Positions 8,768 to 18,190 of a stretch of 64,000 bases of DNA are shown piece after piece. This stretch comes from Cryomorphaceae bacterium BACL29 MAG-121220-bin8 (GTDB lineage: Bacteria > Bacteroidota > Bacteroidia > Flavobacteriales > Flavobacteriaceae), in the NCBI GenBank assembly GCA_905181705.1, contig CAJIYP010000003.1, positions 248,001-312,000 of the forward strand, in the 5' to 3' direction. Numbering within the stretch: position 1 is the stretch's first letter; every line of letters starts with the position of its first letter. The notes under the pieces were generated by a model that saw nothing but the letters and a program-made list of their open reading frames with translations, searched no databases and was not told where the DNA came from. The position numbers and the translations under genes are program-made.

Positions 8768-10570
8768 ATGGAGATCAAAGAAAAAAATATTACAAGAGGA
8801 GGGGAATTTATAATCAAAGAAACTAGTTCTAAAGATGTATTTACTCCAGAGGATTTTAACGAAGAACAGCTAATGATGAAACAAGCTGTTGAAGACTTTA
8901 TTGAAAAAGAGGTTCTGCCTCACCGCGCAAGATTTGAAAATAAAGATTACCAATTGACTGAGGATATTATGAGAAAAGCTGGTGAACTAGGTTTTTTAGG
9001 AGTGGCTGTTCCCCTAGAGTATGGCGGAATGGGAATGGGTTTTGTTTCTACAATGCTAGTATGTGAAGCCATTTCAGGAGCATGTGGGTCTTTATCAACT
9101 GCATTTGGAGCACATACAGGAATCGGAACCATGCCAATAGTTCTTTATGGAAATGAAGAACAGAACAAAAAATTTGTTCCTAAACTAGCTAGTGGAGAAG
9201 TATTTGGATCTTATTGTTTAACCGAACCTACAGCAGGATCAGATGCAAATAGTGGAAAAACAAAAGCTGTTCTTTCAAAAGATGGATCCCACTATGAAAT
9301 TACAGGCCAAAAAATGTGGATATCAAACGCTGGATTTGCAAAATTATTTATTGTTTTTGCAAGAATCGAAGAAGACAAAAACATAACAGGTTTTATAGTG
9401 CCAAATGAATCTAACAATGGAATTACATTGGGTGAAGAAGAAAAAAAATTAGGTATACATTCATCCTCAACCAGACAAGTCTTTTTTAACGAAACAAAAG
9501 TTCCTGTCGAAAATATGTTATCTAAAAGAGGCAGTGGGTTTAAAATAGCTGTGAACTCTTTAAATGTTGGAAGAATCAAATTAGCAGCAGGATGCTTAGA
9601 TGCTCAAAAAAGAGTTACAACACATGCAATACAATATGCAAGCGAAAGAACCCAATTTAATACCAAAATTATCGATTTTGAGGCTATCAAAGAAAAAATT
9701 GCTAATATGACTACTGATACTTACGTAGGTGAATCTGCAACCTACAGAGCTGCAAAAGATATTGAAGATAGAATTAAAATAAGACACGAGAGTGGAAATA
9801 GTTTTCAAGAATCAGAGCTAAAGGGAGTAGAAGAATACGCAATAGAATGTTCCTTATTAAAAGTAGCTGTAAGTGAAGACATGCAGAACATAGCAGATGA
9901 AGGTATTCAAGTATTTGGTGGAATGGGCTTTTCTGCAGAAACTCCGATGGAAGGTGCATGGAGAGATTGTAGAATTGGAAGAATATATGAGGGTACTAAT
10001 GAAATAAACAGAATGTTAAGTGTTGGAATGCTAATCAAAAAAGCAATGAAAGGACATATTGATTTTATCAATCCAGCTACAGCTGTAGCTGATGAGTTAA
10101 TGGGGATTCCATCTTTTGACTTACCTGATTTAACGGAGCTATTTGCACAGGAAAAATTGATTTTAATAAACCTTAAGAAGGTATTTTTAATGTTAGCTGG
10201 TGCAGGGATAAAAAAGTTTGGTGATAAATTAGAGGAACATCAACAAATGCTCTTAGCTGTTTCAGATATATTAATTGAAATTTATATGGCAGAATCTGCA
10301 GTTTTAAGAACTGAAAAAAATTGTAATAGGTTTGGTAAAGAAACACAAAGTGAACAAATCGCAATGTCGCAATTGTATCTTTACAAGGCTGTAGATATTG
10401 TTCAATCTAGAGGAAAAGAAGTCATAATCTCTTTTTCTAAAGGAGATGAACAAAAAGGACTTCTAATGGGTCTTAAAAGATTTACTAAATATTTTGAATA
10501 TCCTAATGTCATTGAATTAAAAAATAAAATTGCTGAAAAGCTTAAGGAAGAAAATCAATATTGTTTTTAA
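8768..10570 (+). CDS. fadE: Long-chain acyl-CoA dehydrogenase, FadE-type with C-terminal extension
   Basis: FAD enzyme for the first oxidation of longer acyl-CoAs. The protein is 600 aa: a standard acyl-CoA dehydrogenase core (about 35-420, with YCLTEPTAGSDA, QKMWISNAGFAKLF and RIYEGTNEINRML) followed by an extra helical domain of about 180 residues, as in VLCAD/ACAD9 and Bacillus FadE. The start ATG at 8768 is 10 nt after the thiolase stop. The gene closes the operon; no clear hairpin terminator was seen after it. Long-chain specificity is inferred from the extended architecture. Confidence 0.92.
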   Translation: MEIKEKNITRGGEFIIKETSSKDVFTPEDFNEEQLMMKQAVEDFIEKEVLPHRARFENKDYQLTEDIMRKAGELGFLGVAVPLEYGGMGMGFVSTMLVCEAISGACGSLSTAFGAHTGIGTMPIVLYGNEEQNKKFVPKLASGEVFGSYCLTEPTAGSDANSGKTKAVLSKDGSHYEITGQKMWISNAGFAKLFIVFARIEEDKNITGFIVPNESNNGITLGEEEKKLGIHSSSTRQVFFNETKVPVENMLSKRGSGFKIAVNSLNVGRIKLAAGCLDAQKRVTTHAIQYASERTQFNTKIIDFEAIKEKIANMTTDTYVGESATYRAAKDIEDRIKIRHESGNSFQESELKGVEEYAIECSLLKVAVSEDMQNIADEGIQVFGGMGFSAETPMEGAWRDCRIGRIYEGTNEINRMLSVGMLIKKAMKGHIDFINPATAVADELMGIPSFDLPDLTELFAQEKLILINLKKVFLMLAGAGIKKFGDKLEEHQQMLLAVSDILIEIYMAESAVLRTEKNCNRFGKETQSEQIAMSQLYLYKAVDIVQSRGKEVIISFSKGDEQKGLLMGLKRFTKYFEYPNVIELKNKIAEKLKEENQYCF

Positions 10571-10606
10571 ATTATTAATTAAATAATTTATTTTATAAAT
10601 TTAGGT

Positions 10607-11937
10607 ATGAAAATATTAAAATTCATACCTTTTTTTCTTTTAGTAAATCTTGCATTCACACAAGAAAAAAAAGTAATATACGATATCATTAATGAAATCT
10701 CATCTGAGAGAATAGAAAAAGATGTAAATAAGCTGGTTTCATTTGGAACTAGACATACATTAAGTGATACAATTTCAAAAACAAGAGGAATTGGAGCAGC
10801 CAGAAGATGGATAAAGTCAACTTTTGAAAAAATATCATTAGAATGTAATAATTGTTTAGAAGTTATTTATCAAAAAAATTATTTTCCAAAAAATAAGAGA
10901 AGAATAGTAAAAAATGTTTGGATAAATAATGTTTTAGCAATTCAAAGAGGATCTAAATATCCTAACAAATATATAATCATGAGTGGTGATATAGATAGCA
11001 GGGTGACCGACCCAAATGACTTTAGTTCTGATTCACCCGGTGCAAATGATAATGCGTCTGGAATGGCAGGAGTTATTGAAGTGTCTAGAGTCCTTAGTAA
11101 ATATAAATTTGAAAATAGTATTATTTATGTTGGATTATCAGGTGAAGAACAAGGTTTATATGGTGGAATTGGATTAGCAGAACATGCAAAAAAAAACAAA
11201 TGGGATATTATTGGAGTTTTGAACAATGATATGATTGGAAATATTGAAGGCGTAGATGGTATTATAGATAATTATAGTTTTAGAATATTTTCAGAACCAA
11301 CTCCAGCAAATGAAACTGAAAAATCAATAAAAAAAAGAAGATTTTATGGTGGAGAAGTTGATGGAAATTCTAGGCAATTAGCAAGGTATATACACACTCA
11401 AGTCAAACAATTTATGCCAAATTTAAATCCAATGATGATATATAGACTGGATAGATTTGGAAGAGGAGGTCATCACAGACCCTTTAATGACTTAGGTTAT
11501 GCAGGTGTAAGAATAATGGAAGCTCACGAAAACTATAATCGGCAACATCAAGACATTAGGATAGAAAACGACATACAATATGGTGACATAATTGATGGAG
11601 TAAATTTTAATTACGCTAAAAATCTAACCGCAGTGAATGCAATTAATTTAGCCTCATTAGGCTGGAGTTCATCGAAACCTAAAAATGTTAAAATAGGTGG
11701 AATAGTTGAACCATCACAAGACTAAAATGGGATAAATCTAGCGATAAGAATGTTATTGGATATAAAATCTACTGGAGAAAAACAACTTCTCCATATTGGG
11801 AAAATAGTAGATTAATAGGAAAAGTCAATAATTACACATTAGAGGGAGTTGTAATTGACAATTACTTATTTGGAGTTTCTAGTATAAGTAAAAAAGGATA
11901 TGAGAGTGTAGTGGTTTTTCCTAATGATGTTTTTTAA
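10607..11937 (+). CDS. Secreted M28-family metallopeptidase with C-terminal FN3-like domain, frameshifted
   Basis: Secreted zinc aminopeptidase-like protein: signal peptide MKILKFIPFFLLVNLAFTQ, then the M28 fold with SGDIDSRVTD, DSPGANDNASGMAG, VGLSGEEQGLYGG, LNNDMIGN and GRGGHHRPFND, which hold the expected metal-site residues. The first ligand position appears as Asp in GDID rather than His. The frame stops at 11723-11725 after VEPSQD. Shifting back one base restores LKWDKSSDKNVIGYKIYWRK and then YFGV-like text ending VVVFPNDVF with stop 11935-11937. One missing T before the stop (gacta for gactta) would join them as one protein of about 443 aa. The restored end overlaps the stop of the convergent next gene by 17 bp. 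Probably a sequence error, not a pseudogene. Confidence 0.82.
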
Positions 11938-13039
11938 TAATATTTAAAAAACTATCCTTATCCGTATCTCCTTCTGTATTAAAAAGTAAAATACGGGAAT
12001 TTTTATTTAATCCTACATGCTTATTTAAATCTTCTGCTTTCATATTGTTTAAACATTTTATTAACCCAGCTAAGCCAGCAGCTCCAGATTCGCCTGATAT
12101 AATTCTTGAATCATTTAATAAAGGTTTATAAAATACATTCATTGCATATTTCACTTCATTATCTGTAATTTTCACGACCCCATCACAGCCCCTTTTAATA
12201 ATTTGCCATGCTATTTTTGAGGGAATTCCACAATTTAGGCCTGCCATAATAGTATTTAAATTTCCATCTGGGGAAACTCTTTCACCTTTTATAAAAGAGT
12301 CAAACACTCCACTAGATTGAGCCGGCTCAACTAAAATTATTTTAGGTTTATTTTTTCCATAACGCTCTAAGTAATACCATATACAAGAAGCTGCCCAAGA
12401 TCCTACTCCACATTGTAAGAAAATAATATCAATATCTGGCTTTTTTAGTAAATTAATTTTATCTTCCATCTCGATAAAATGAGTTAAATAGCCTGACATT
12501 ATATATGAAGGGACAAGTTCATAATCATCCCATGAAGTATCCTGAATTAGCTCCCAATTCATTTTAGTAGAAATTTCACTGGCATATTTACATGTATCTT
12601 CATAATTCAAATCTAACTTCTCAACTTTCGCTCCATGATTTGATATAGTATTTATTCGCAAATCTGAAGTGTCTTTTGGAACAAATACTACACATTTTTT
12701 TTTATACTTTTCTGCTGACCAGGCCAAAGCTCTCCCATGATTTCCGTCTGTTGCTGTGCAAAAAACAGAGACATTAGGTTTGTTTAATAAAATTTGATTG
12801 ACGGCGTAAGACGCGCCTAATACTTTGAATGCATTTAATCCAAATCTAGTAGACTCATCTTTAACATATAAATTAGAGATATTGAAAAAATTCGAGAGAC
12901 CTGGTAATTCGTTCAACGGAGACTCATTATATTCATCCAAAGATTTATGAAAATAAAATGGATCGCTATTTTTTAAAGTTTGATTGGTTAAATTATCACC
13001 TAAACTATTAAGCGGATAATTGATGAAAAAATCATTCAT
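11921..13039 (-). CDS. dpaL: Diaminopropionate ammonia-lyase family PLP enzyme
   Basis: Fold-type II PLP enzyme similar to YgeX, which converts 2,3-diaminopropionate to pyruvate and two ammonia. Seen: KDESTRFGLNAFKVLGASYA, with the PLP Schiff-base lysine as Lys72; TATDGNHGRALAWSA, the phosphate-binding and substrate loop; and SGESGAAGLAGL towards the end. At 372 aa it is slightly shorter than YgeX (about 398). It lies 5 nt after the stop of the cysteine-synthase-like gene upstream on the same strand, so the two PLP enzymes form a pair. A threonine/serine dehydratase activity cannot be excluded from sequence. Confidence 0.8.
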   Translation of the reverse strand: MNDFFINYPLNSLGDNLTNQTLKNSDPFYFHKSLDEYNESPLNELPGLSNFFNISNLYVKDESTRFGLNAFKVLGASYAVNQILLNKPNVSVFCTATDGNHGRALAWSAEKYKKKCVVFVPKDTSDLRINTISNHGAKVEKLDLNYEDTCKYASEISTKMNWELIQDTSWDDYELVPSYIMSGYLTHFIEMEDKINLLKKPDIDIIFLQCGVGSWAASCIWYYLERYGKNKPKIILVEPAQSSGVFDSFIKGERVSPDGNLNTIMAGLNCGIPSKIAWQIIKRGCDGVVKITDNEVKYAMNVFYKPLLNDSRIISGESGAAGLAGLIKCLNNMKAEDLNKHVGLNKNSRILLFNTEGDTDKDSFLNIIKKHH

Positions 13040-13044
13040 TTAAA

Positions 13045-14028
13045 TTAATCTGTGCTAAAACCTTGCTTTTTCATCCATTCATCATTATATATCTTACCAA
13101 TATATCGGCTACCTGAATCATGTAATAATACCACTACTACATCCTCTTTTTTAAAATGTTTTTTTAATTGAAGAAGTCCTTTTACTGCAGCTCCACATGA
13201 ATTTCCAGCAAAAATCCCCTCTTCTCTAGCTAGTTTTCTAGTATAAATAGCTGCATTTTCATCTGTAACCTTTTCAAATCCATCAATTATATTAAAATCT
13301 ACATTTTTAGGTAAAATATCTTCACCAATTCCCTCAGTAATATATGGGTAAATTTCTTTTTCGTCAAAAATCCCTGTTTCATGATATTTTTTAAAAACAG
13401 AACCGTAAGTGTCTATTCCCCAAATTTTTATATTTGAGTTTTTTTCTTTCAAAAATTTTCCAACTCCAGAAATAGTACCTCCAGTGCCAACTCCAACTAC
13501 AAAATGAGTTATTTTTCCATCAGTTTGACTCCATATTTCAGGGCCTGTGGATTCATAATGAGCGGTAGTATTAGATGGATTGTCGTATTGATTTACATAC
13601 CAAGCATTTGGTGTTTGTTCACCAATTCTTTTAGAGGTTGAGTAATAAGAAAGAGGGTCTTCGGGTTTAACATCAGTTGGACAAACTACTACTTTAGCAC
13701 CCACCGCTCTTAAAACATCAAATTTTTCTTTAGACTGTTTATCTGTGGAAACACAAATAAGTTTATAGCCCTTAACAATAGCTGCTAATGCTAAACCCAT
13801 TCCAGTATTGCCAGAAGTTCCTTCAACTATTGTTCCACCGGGTTTTAACCTACCATCCTTTTCAGCATCTTCTACCATTTTTAATGCCATTCTATCTTTA
13901 ACTGAGTTTCCAGGATTAAAATACTCCACCTTAGCAAGCACTAATGCGTCCACTTCACTTGTTATTCTATTTAATTTAATAAGAGGAGTATTTCCAATAG
14001 TGTCTAATATATTTTTTGAATATTTCAT
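13045..14028 (-). CDS. Cysteine synthase / cystathionine beta-synthase family PLP enzyme
   Basis: Fold-type II PLP enzyme of 327 aa without C-terminal CBS domains. Seen: IGNTPLIKL at the N-terminus, NPGNSVKDRMAL with PLP Lys44, EGTSGNTGMGLAL (substrate loop), GVGTGGTISGVGKFL (phosphate loop) and GNSCGAAVKGLL at the C-terminal active-site wall. It may form cysteine from O-acetylserine and sulfide, or cystathionine from serine-type substrates and homocysteine; sequence alone does not decide. It is transcribed together with the diaminopropionate ammonia-lyase-like gene downstream. Confidence 0.88.
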   Translation of the reverse strand: MKYSKNILDTIGNTPLIKLNRITSEVDALVLAKVEYFNPGNSVKDRMALKMVEDAEKDGRLKPGGTIVEGTSGNTGMGLALAAIVKGYKLICVSTDKQSKEKFDVLRAVGAKVVVCPTDVKPEDPLSYYSTSKRIGEQTPNAWYVNQYDNPSNTTAHYESTGPEIWSQTDGKITHFVVGVGTGGTISGVGKFLKEKNSNIKIWGIDTYGSVFKKYHETGIFDEKEIYPYITEGIGEDILPKNVDFNIIDGFEKVTDENAAIYTRKLAREEGIFAGNSCGAAVKGLLQLKKHFKKEDVVVVLLHDSGSRYIGKIYNDEWMKKQGFSTD

Positions 14029-14086
14029 TTTATATATGCAAATTTAAATTTTAAAGTACTTAAACAGAAATTTCCTTTAATATTTA

Positions 14087-15316
14087 TTAATTAATTTTTA
14101 ATGACTGAGTCGGTGATATTCGCCCAATTATATATGACGGTAATATTAGCATTATTAAGCAAAAAAATAAAATACCGAAATTTAAAAAAAGAATATTAAT
14201 AAAATTTAAATCCAGAGGAACTTCAGAAACATAATAAGTTTCTGGATTTAATTTTATAAAACCAGTTAATTTTTGAAAAAATATAAGGCCTAAACCAATT
14301 ATATTCCCAAAAAATAGTCCAACAGAAATTAAATAAATACCATTAGAAAGAAAAATATATCTTAAACTACTTTGGCTTGAACCTAAAACTCTTAAAACAC
14401 CAATTAGCTGAGTCCTCTCCATAATAGTCACTAATAATGCAGTAATCATATTTATCCCTCCAACTAATATCATAATAACGATTATTAGTAAAATATTCAT
14501 ATCAAATAGTGCTATCCAATTAAAAATATCAGAAAATTTGTCTGAAACGCTTATAACATCTAGTTCAGGGGGAGTATTTTCATATAATTTATCAGAAACA
14601 TCAGAAATATTCTTAAAATTTTCTATAAAAAGCTCAAAACTTCCAATTTGATTTGAAGTCCAATTATTCATCTTTTGAATATGTCTAATATCACCTAAAA
14701 AGTAAATTTGGTCAAATTCAATTAATCCAGAATTAAATATTCCTACAACCTTAAAATTTCTTTCATTAGGAACTGAAGAACCTATTTTAAAAAATGTTGT
14801 GCTAAATTTATCGTTTAATTTAATTGAAAGTCTTTTTGATAAATAATCTGAAATAATTACTTCATTACTAATTTCATTATCAAAATTAGGGAATTCACCT
14901 TCAATCAAATACTTTGAAAATACATTTGAATTAAAATCTGTGTTAATTCCCTTGAAAACAACTCCCTCAAAAGTTGAATTCGTAATTATAACTGCTGATT
15001 TATATGCAACAGTTTGAATATGTAAAATTTCATCATTTTCAATATTATTATAAAAATCTTGATTAATTAAAATAGGTTTTAAAGAAGATTGTGAAGAGTT
15101 ATTTTGAAAATTTGAAATAGAAATATGACCAAAAAATGAAGATATCTTATTTTGAATTGTTTTTTGAAGACCAATTCCTGATGATATTGATATTATCATC
15201 ATAACCAAACCCATTGTTATGGATAATATGGATATTTTTATTATTGGAGAGGATATAGTATTTTTATAAGGCTTTGACCTTATAATTCGAGATGCAATAA
15301 ATGATTCAAATCTCAT
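14087..15316 (-). CDS. ABC transporter permease of the FtsX/LolC-LolE type
   Basis: Inner-membrane permease of 409 aa with the MacB/LolE layout: a first transmembrane segment near residues 26-50 (ILSITMGLVMMIISISSGIG), a long periplasmic domain to about 270, then three C-terminal segments with the conserved MERTQLIGVLRVLGSS loop between the first two. This family either moves lipoproteins to the outer membrane or exports substrates mechanically; here it has no adjacent ATPase gene, so the partner is unknown. Its ATG is 5 nt from the divergent NamZ-type start. A leftward -7 box TACTTTTG at 15345-15352 lies inside the divergent gene. Confidence 0.85.
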   Translation of the reverse strand: MRFESFIASRIIRSKPYKNTISSPIIKISILSITMGLVMMIISISSGIGLQKTIQNKISSFFGHISISNFQNNSSQSSLKPILINQDFYNNIENDEILHIQTVAYKSAVIITNSTFEGVVFKGINTDFNSNVFSKYLIEGEFPNFDNEISNEVIISDYLSKRLSIKLNDKFSTTFFKIGSSVPNERNFKVVGIFNSGLIEFDQIYFLGDIRHIQKMNNWTSNQIGSFELFIENFKNISDVSDKLYENTPPELDVISVSDKFSDIFNWIALFDMNILLIIVIMILVGGINMITALLVTIMERTQLIGVLRVLGSSQSSLRYIFLSNGIYLISVGLFFGNIIGLGLIFFQKLTGFIKLNPETYYVSEVPLDLNFINILFLNFGILFFCLIMLILPSYIIGRISPTQSLKIN

Positions 15317-15321
15317 AAAAA

Positions 15322-16503
15322 ATGAAATTTAATATAATTAAACTCAAAAGTACCTTTTTTTTGATTTTAATGACCTTTAGCTATTTATCTTTTTCACAAA
15401 ACAATGATAAACTTGTTGTTGGTGCCGAAAGAACAGATTTGTTTTTAAATGATCTAAAAGGATTAAATGTAGCCGTAGTAGCCAACCTAACATCAAGAAT
15501 TGGCTCCAATAAAAAATCTATTCATATCATAGACTCTTTATTAAAATTAAATATTAAAATTAAAAAAGTTTTTTCTCCGGAACATGGCTTTAGAGGACTA
15601 GCAGATGCTGGTGAGAAAGTTGAAAATGGTTTAGATTTAAAAACAGGACTTCCCATCATATCATTACATGGTTCAAATAAAAAACCAACAAATAATCAAA
15701 TGCAAGATATTGATATTATTATTTTTGATATTCAAGATGTTGGAGCTAGATTCTATACATATATTTCAACTCTTCATTATGTAATGGAAGCTATTGCCGA
15801 AAACAATAAAAAATTAATAATTTTAGACAGACCTAACCCAAATGGACATTATATAGATGGACCTGTTTTAGAAGATAAATTTAAAAGTTTTGTAGGCATG
15901 CATCCTGTACCAATTGTTCATGGTATGACCATAGGTGAATTTGGAATAATGATAAATAAGGAAGGTTGGTTAAAAAACAAAATTAAATGTAATTTAAAAG
16001 TTATACCATTAAAAAACTACAATAGAAATATGATTTATGATTTACCTGTTAAACCCTCACCAAATTTACCCAATAAAAAATCAATTAATCTTTACCCTAG
16101 TTTATGTTTATTTGAACAAACTCCATTAAGTATTGGTCGAGGTACTAATATGCAATTTCAAATAATCGGGAGTCCAGATTGGGAAAAAACAGATTTTAAT
16201 TTTAAACCTAAATCAATGTCTGGTGCAAAATATCCAAAGCATTTAGATGAAATATGTAATGGAGTTGATTTAAGTAAATCTCCTTATTTAAATAATATAA
16301 ATTTACAATGGATAATTGAGGCATATAATAAGTCTAAGAACAAATCCTCTTTTTTTAGAAATGGATTTAATAAGCTAGCAGGAAATAGCAAACTCCAAAA
16401 ACAAATTATAAATGGAATTTCAGAAAAAGAAATAAAAGAAAGCTGGAAAAATAATATTGAGGAATTTAAAGTTATCAGATCAAAATATCTATTGTATAAT
16501 TAA
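15322..16503 (+). CDS. namZ: NamZ-type exo-beta-N-acetylmuramidase (DUF1343)
   Basis: Exported protein of 393 aa with signal peptide (LKSTFFLILMTFSYLSFSQ) and the DUF1343 core, the family of exo-lytic N-acetylmuramidases (GH171) that release MurNAc from peptidoglycan fragments. Seen: KGLNVAVVANLTS, VFSPEHGFRGLADAGEKV with the conserved EHGF, DIIIFDIQDVGARFYTYIST, ILDRPNPNGHYIDGP, and PSPNLPN...LYPSLCLFE...SIGRGT. With mpl at 55.5 kb, this points to cell-wall recycling. It is divergent from the permease with only 5 nt between starts, so its promoter must overlap the neighbouring coding sequence. Confidence 0.88.
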   Translation: MKFNIIKLKSTFFLILMTFSYLSFSQNNDKLVVGAERTDLFLNDLKGLNVAVVANLTSRIGSNKKSIHIIDSLLKLNIKIKKVFSPEHGFRGLADAGEKVENGLDLKTGLPIISLHGSNKKPTNNQMQDIDIIIFDIQDVGARFYTYISTLHYVMEAIAENNKKLIILDRPNPNGHYIDGPVLEDKFKSFVGMHPVPIVHGMTIGEFGIMINKEGWLKNKIKCNLKVIPLKNYNRNMIYDLPVKPSPNLPNKKSINLYPSLCLFEQTPLSIGRGTNMQFQIIGSPDWEKTDFNFKPKSMSGAKYPKHLDEICNGVDLSKSPYLNNINLQWIIEAYNKSKNKSSFFRNGFNKLAGNSKLQKQIINGISEKEIKESWKNNIEEFKVIRSKYLLYN

Positions 16504-16505
16504 AG

Positions 16506-17138
16506 TTAGGGGATGTTTAAGTATTTATGTGTTTGTAATGAAATTTTCCATTTTGTATTTTCCATAACATAATCAACAATTACAGGGATCATTTCATCTC
16601 TTTTATCCCACTCTGGCTGTAAATATAGTATACAATCATTAGAAACTTTTTTTGCTTGTTCCTCTGCATATTTTAAATCATGTATGTTAAATACTATTAT
16701 TTTTAATTCATTAGCTTTTTGGTAAACTTCATTTAAAGGAGCTTTTCTTCTTTTTGGGGACAAGCAAATCCAGTCCCATAATCCTGTTAACTTGCTTGAT
16801 CCAGAAGTTTCAATATGAGTTTTAAGATTGTTTTTTTTTAATAATATAGTTAATGGGTTCATATCCCACATTAAGGGCTCCCCACCTGTTATAACAACCA
16901 TTTTAGATTTATTTTTAGCAGTTTCAGCTATTTTTTCAATAGAATAAATAGGATGAAGGTTTGAATCCCAGCTTTCTTTGACATCACACCAATGACAACC
17001 AACATCACATCCAGCTATTCTTACAAAATAAGCAGCTGAGCCTTTATAAAATCCTTCACCTTGAATTGTATAAAAAGATTCCATCACAGGTAATCTCAAA
17101 CCTTGAATTAAATTTAAATTATTTTCGTCTTGACTCAT
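16506..17138 (-). CDS. queE: 7-carboxy-7-deazaguanine synthase, radical SAM
   Basis: Radical SAM enzyme of queuosine/7-deazaguanine synthesis, converting 6-carboxy-tetrahydropterin to CDG. The 210-aa protein has MESFYTIQGEGFYKGSAAYF and the iron-sulfur cluster motif C44-x3-C48-x2-C51 (GCDVGCHWCD), as in this family, then VITGGEPL, the SAM-binding GGE. A TATATTTG box on this strand at 17143-17150 lies only 5 nt before the ATG, so the transcript could be nearly leaderless. It is convergent with the NamZ gene, with 2 nt between stops. Other que genes are not in the window. Confidence 0.93.
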   Translation of the reverse strand: MSQDENNLNLIQGLRLPVMESFYTIQGEGFYKGSAAYFVRIAGCDVGCHWCDVKESWDSNLHPIYSIEKIAETAKNKSKMVVITGGEPLMWDMNPLTILLKKNNLKTHIETSGSSKLTGLWDWICLSPKRRKAPLNEVYQKANELKIIVFNIHDLKYAEEQAKKVSNDCILYLQPEWDKRDEMIPVIVDYVMENTKWKISLQTHKYLNIP

Positions 17139-17212
17139 AAGGCAAATATATACCTATTAATTAATTATGATTTAAAAGGAATTAGTACTTTTAATAAAGT
17201 TTTAAAACCACT

Positions 17213-17758
17213 ATGAAACCTACATTATTATTATTTATTTTGATTTGTTTTGGATGTTCAAATAACTCTGACTTTTCAATAAAAAAAGGCAGAGTGGGTA
17301 AAGTTAATTCAGAAACAATTATTAAAGAGCTTGATTCTTTATTTTTAAATGATTCTATTGTAAAAAGAATAGGCGAAGGAGATTATATGTTTTCAGGCGA
17401 AGACAAATATTTGATATTTGATAGTGACAAAAACCATCTTCTCACTTTAATTCCAAAACAACAACACGACTCAAATGAGAAAATCGAAACTATTCAAGTT
17501 ATAAGTGATGAATTTAGAACAATTAAAGGATTAAATGTAAATAGTAATTTTGGAGATATAAATAAAAATCATAAGATATCTAGTATTCAAAATACAATTA
17601 ATAATATTGTTGTTTTTGTAAATGAATTAGACGCTTACTTTATTATTGATAAAAAAAATCTTCCTTTAGATTTAAGAGTTGGTACAGAGAAAATAATTGA
17701 GTCTATTAATATTCCTGCAAATTCTAAAATTAAAAGATTTATGATTGGATGGAATTAA
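17213..17758 (+). CDS. Lipoprotein of unknown function
   Basis: Not recognised. The 181-aa protein has a lipoprotein signal (KPTLLLFILICFGC, lipobox Cys15) followed by SNNSD, so it should be membrane-anchored and periplasmic or outer-membrane facing. The mature part is soluble-looking, alternating hydrophobic and charged residues, with no obvious catalytic motif and only the lipobox cysteine. It is followed after 7 nt by the VOC protein and may be cotranscribed with it. Confidence 0.8.
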   Translation: MKPTLLLFILICFGCSNNSDFSIKKGRVGKVNSETIIKELDSLFLNDSIVKRIGEGDYMFSGEDKYLIFDSDKNHLLTLIPKQQHDSNEKIETIQVISDEFRTIKGLNVNSNFGDINKNHKISSIQNTINNIVVFVNELDAYFIIDKKNLPLDLRVGTEKIIESINIPANSKIKRFMIGWN

Positions 17759-17765
17759 ATAATTT

Positions 17766-18188
17766 ATGAACAATATAGCCCCCTTTCATTTAGCTATTCC
17801 AGTTAATAATTTAAAAAAGTGTAGAACTTTTTATCGAGACGTTTTAGGTCTAGAGGAAGGAAGAAGCAGTGATGATTGGATAGATTTTAATTTTTTTGGA
17901 CATCAATTAGTTATTCATTTTGATAAAAATAAAATTATATCAAAAAAAAGTAATCTTGTAGATGGAAAAAATGTGCCAATTCCACATTATGGATTATTAT
18001 TAAAATGGAATGAATTCAATAGCTTTTCACAAAAACTAATGAAGAAAAATGTGGATTTCATTATCGAACCTTATATCAGATTTAAAGGATTAATTGGAGA
18101 ACAAGCAACTATGTTTTTTATGGATCCATCAGGAAATGCTTTAGAATTTAAATCATTCAAAGATCCCGAACAGATTTTTAAGAAATAA
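17766..18188 (+). CDS. VOC-family (glyoxalase/dioxygenase-fold) protein
   Basis: Single-module vicinal-oxygen-chelate protein of 140 aa. Seen: PFHLAIPVNNLKKCRTFYRDVLGLEEGRSSDDWIDF at the N-terminus in two stretches typical of the fold, HQLVIHF, and DPSGNALEFKSF at the end. Putative metal ligands are the His of PFHLA, a His in the first half, and the Glu of NALEFK. Such proteins include glyoxalases and fosfomycin-type thiol transferases; the substrate is not predictable here. It starts 7 nt after the lipoprotein stop and is convergent with folD. Confidence 0.88.
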   Translation: MNNIAPFHLAIPVNNLKKCRTFYRDVLGLEEGRSSDDWIDFNFFGHQLVIHFDKNKIISKKSNLVDGKNVPIPHYGLLLKWNEFNSFSQKLMKKNVDFIIEPYIRFKGLIGEQATMFFMDPSGNALEFKSFKDPEQIFKK

Positions 18189-18190
18189 AT

